Shown here: one piece after another, positions 4,583 through 5,871 of the stretch | Position numbering within the stretch: the stretch's first letter is position 1 | Layout of the letters: each line of letters begins with the position of its first letter | Origin: Desulfovibrio sp. | GTDB taxonomy: Bacteria; Desulfobacterota; Desulfovibrionia; Desulfovibrionales; Desulfovibrionaceae | Length of the DNA stretch: 5,871 nt | Assembly: GCA_031281815.1 (NCBI GenBank) | Contig: JAITEY010000068.1 | Location: forward strand, 1 to 5,871 | Direction: 5' to 3' | The notes under the pieces: generated by a model | The model's database searches: none | Told to the model about the DNA's origin: nothing | The model's input: only the letters and a program-made list of their open reading frames with translations | Position numbers and translations under genes: made by a program

Positions 4583-5866
4583 GTGTTTGAAAACCGCTAT
4601 GAAGGCAGGCGCGTGTTCGTCACCGGGCATACGGGCTTCAAAGGCTTCTGGCTGACCGTCTGGCTGCTTGAACTCGGAGCCGAGGTGACAGGCTGGTCCC
4701 TTGACGTTCCCACGACGCCGTCGGGCTTCCTTTCCTTGGGCCTGGATAAACGGATAACGCACCTGCAGGGCGACATACGCGACCGGAAAGCGCTGTCCCG
4801 CGCCCTGGCATCCTGCAGGCCGGACGCCGTTTTTCATCTGGCGGCCCAGGCCCTGGTGCGCAGGTCATACGAAGACCCGGTCGCTACCTTTGAAAGCAAC
4901 GCAGCAGGCACGATGAACATGCTGGAAGCGGTGCGCAACACGCCGTCCGTCAAGGCCCTTGTGCTCATCACCAGCGACAAGTGCTACCGCAACGACGAAT
5001 GGGTCTACGGCTACCGCGAGACGGACCACTTGGGCGGAGACGATCCCTACAGCGCCTCCAAAGCCTGCGCGGAAATTATTGCTCACTCTTTTTTCCGGTC
5101 TTTTTTCCGTCCCCCGGCAAACGGCCCGTGCGCGGCAACGGCCAGGGCAGGCAATGTGGTCGGGGGCGGGGACTGGGCCACGGACCGCATCGTGCCCGAC
5201 TGCGCGCGCGCTTTTGCACGCGGCGCGGCCGCAACCCTCCGCAATCCCGACGCCACGCGCCCCTGGCAGCATGTGCTGGAGCCGCTGTCAGGCTACCTGT
5301 ACTTGGGCGCCCGCCTTCTGCGGGAAAAGGAAGACGCCTTTGATGCCCGGCTCGGGAGCCTGCACGGCGAATCTTTCAATTTCGGGCCGCCTGCCGATGT
5401 CGACGCCTCGGTCGGCAAACTGGCCGAAGCGTTGCGGCAGTATTGGCCGGCGTTTTCCTACATCGCGGAACCGCGGCCGCACGAGGAAAAAAAAGAAAGC
5501 ACCCTGCTCAAGCTCTGCTGCGACAAGGCTCTGGCCCGGCTCGGCTGGAAAGCGACGCTTTCGTTTGCCGAAACTGTGCGCTTTACCGCCGAGTGGTACC
5601 GCGAGTTTTATCGGCATGCCCCGAACGGCGGCACAATCTCCTCGCTCACGGACGCATACCGGGGGTGTTGCACCGACGACCCCGACCGGGGCGTATCTTC
5701 AGGCGCGGACGCAATAGGTGTGCCGCCCCCTCCGCAGAATCCCCCGGACAACTCCGGGCAAAAGCCGAACGCATCCTTTACGGACGCAATGTACGCGCTG
5801 ACTGTGGAACAAATCAGCCGCTACTGCAGTTCGGCCGAAGAACGAGGGTTGTCGTGGACATTGTAG
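4583..5866 (+). CDS. rfbG: CDP-glucose 4,6-dehydratase with a C-terminal proline-rich insertion
   Basis: An extended short-chain dehydrogenase that converts CDP-glucose to CDP-4-keto-6-deoxyglucose using bound NAD. Numbered from GTG 4583 (427 aa): Rossmann glycine motif GHTGFKG (15-21); HLAAQALVRRSYEDP (NAD-binding and active-site strand); TSDKCYRN beginning with catalytic Thr130; YSASK with Tyr156 and Lys160; then RAGNVVGGGDW, RPWQHVLEPLSGYL and FNFGP, all diagnostic of RfbG. The family is usually about 357-360 residues. The excess lies near the C-terminus: between EWYREFYRHAP (337-347) and the closing DAMYALTVEQISRY (401-414) sit about 52 extra residues, Gly/Ser/Asp then Pro-rich (VPPPPQNPPDN), probably disordered. 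GTG 4583 places the glycine motif at the normal distance from the N-terminus. Its ribosome-binding site is weak, so coupling to rfbF (stop 14 nt upstream) is likely; ATG 4532 would overlap rfbF and add atypical residues. Confidence 0.95.
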   Translation: MFENRYEGRRVFVTGHTGFKGFWLTVWLLELGAEVTGWSLDVPTTPSGFLSLGLDKRITHLQGDIRDRKALSRALASCRPDAVFHLAAQALVRRSYEDPVATFESNAAGTMNMLEAVRNTPSVKALVLITSDKCYRNDEWVYGYRETDHLGGDDPYSASKACAEIIAHSFFRSFFRPPANGPCAATARAGNVVGGGDWATDRIVPDCARAFARGAAATLRNPDATRPWQHVLEPLSGYLYLGARLLREKEDAFDARLGSLHGESFNFGPPADVDASVGKLAEALRQYWPAFSYIAEPRPHEEKKESTLLKLCCDKALARLGWKATLSFAETVRFTAEWYREFYRHAPNGGTISSLTDAYRGCCTDDPDRGVSSGADAIGVPPPPQNPPDNSGQKPNASFTDAMYALTVEQISRYCSSAEERGLSWTL

Positions 5867-5871
5867 TACCG
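5854..5871 (+). CDS. Probable 5' end of the next O-antigen gene, cut by the window edge
   Basis: GTG at 5854 is preceded by GAGGG at 5844-5848 with a 5-nt spacer. It opens a frame reading MDIVVP before the window ends, overlapping the end of rfbG by 13 nt in a different frame. Such overlaps are common in tightly packed sugar operons. Six residues cannot identify it; MDIVVP would suit a family 2 glycosyltransferase start, but rfbH or an epimerase gene also commonly follows rfbFG. Confidence 0.5.

Noticed and set aside
5743..5758. A 6-bp hairpin CCCGGA/TCCGGG with a 4-nt loop
   Set aside because: It lies within the rfbG reading frame, which continues through to a conserved C-terminus, and has no T-run; it is most likely a by-product of Pro/Gly codons.

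Overview
This GC-rich, fully forward-oriented bacterial window carries two biosynthetic modules separated by a lone lipoprotein protease gene. The pairing of an archaeal-type ADH synthase with a type II 3-dehydroquinate synthase, followed by a bacterial chorismate mutase/prephenate dehydratase, is the arrangement I know from Desulfovibrionaceae (sulfate-reducing Desulfobacterota). GTG starts, GC-rich intergenic hairpins and O-antigen genes fit that assignment. It is an inference from gene content; there is no rRNA or other marker here.

Layout: (1) 1-387, 3' part of a DhnA/ADH synthase-type aldolase; (2) 401-1390, 3-dehydroquinate synthase II; (3) 1380-2663, PheA, overlapping the previous gene by 11 nt and starting inside a four-copy 51-bp tandem repeat; (4) 2664-2968, a 305-nt gap with inverted repeats and a perfect 14-bp palindrome; (5) 2969-3712, a LoiP/YggG-like M48 metalloprotease lipoprotein; (6) 3713-3773, a short gap with a 10-bp hairpin; (7) 3774-4568, rfbF; (8) 4583-5866, rfbG with an unusual C-terminal insertion; (9) 5854 to the edge, the probable start of another gene overlapping rfbG.

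The first module supplies 3-dehydroquinate without the usual DAHP route: sugar-derived precursors and aspartate semialdehyde give ADH, which is oxidatively deaminated to dehydroquinate. The later product chorismate is then drawn toward phenylalanine by PheA. The last module makes CDP-glucose and then CDP-4-keto-6-deoxyglucose, the branch point for 3,6-dideoxyhexoses of lipopolysaccharide O-antigen. The LoiP-like protein probably acts in outer-membrane quality control and has no obvious metabolic link to either side.

The most unusual feature is the repeat at the pheA start. Each 51-bp unit is 17 codons, begins with GTG in frame, and in most cases is preceded by an AAGG-type ribosome-binding site at the same 8-nt spacing. 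The translation initiation region itself therefore appears to have been duplicated in tandem. Second is a roughly 50-residue proline-rich insertion near the RfbG C-terminus. No tRNA, rRNA, CRISPR or insertion sequence was seen.
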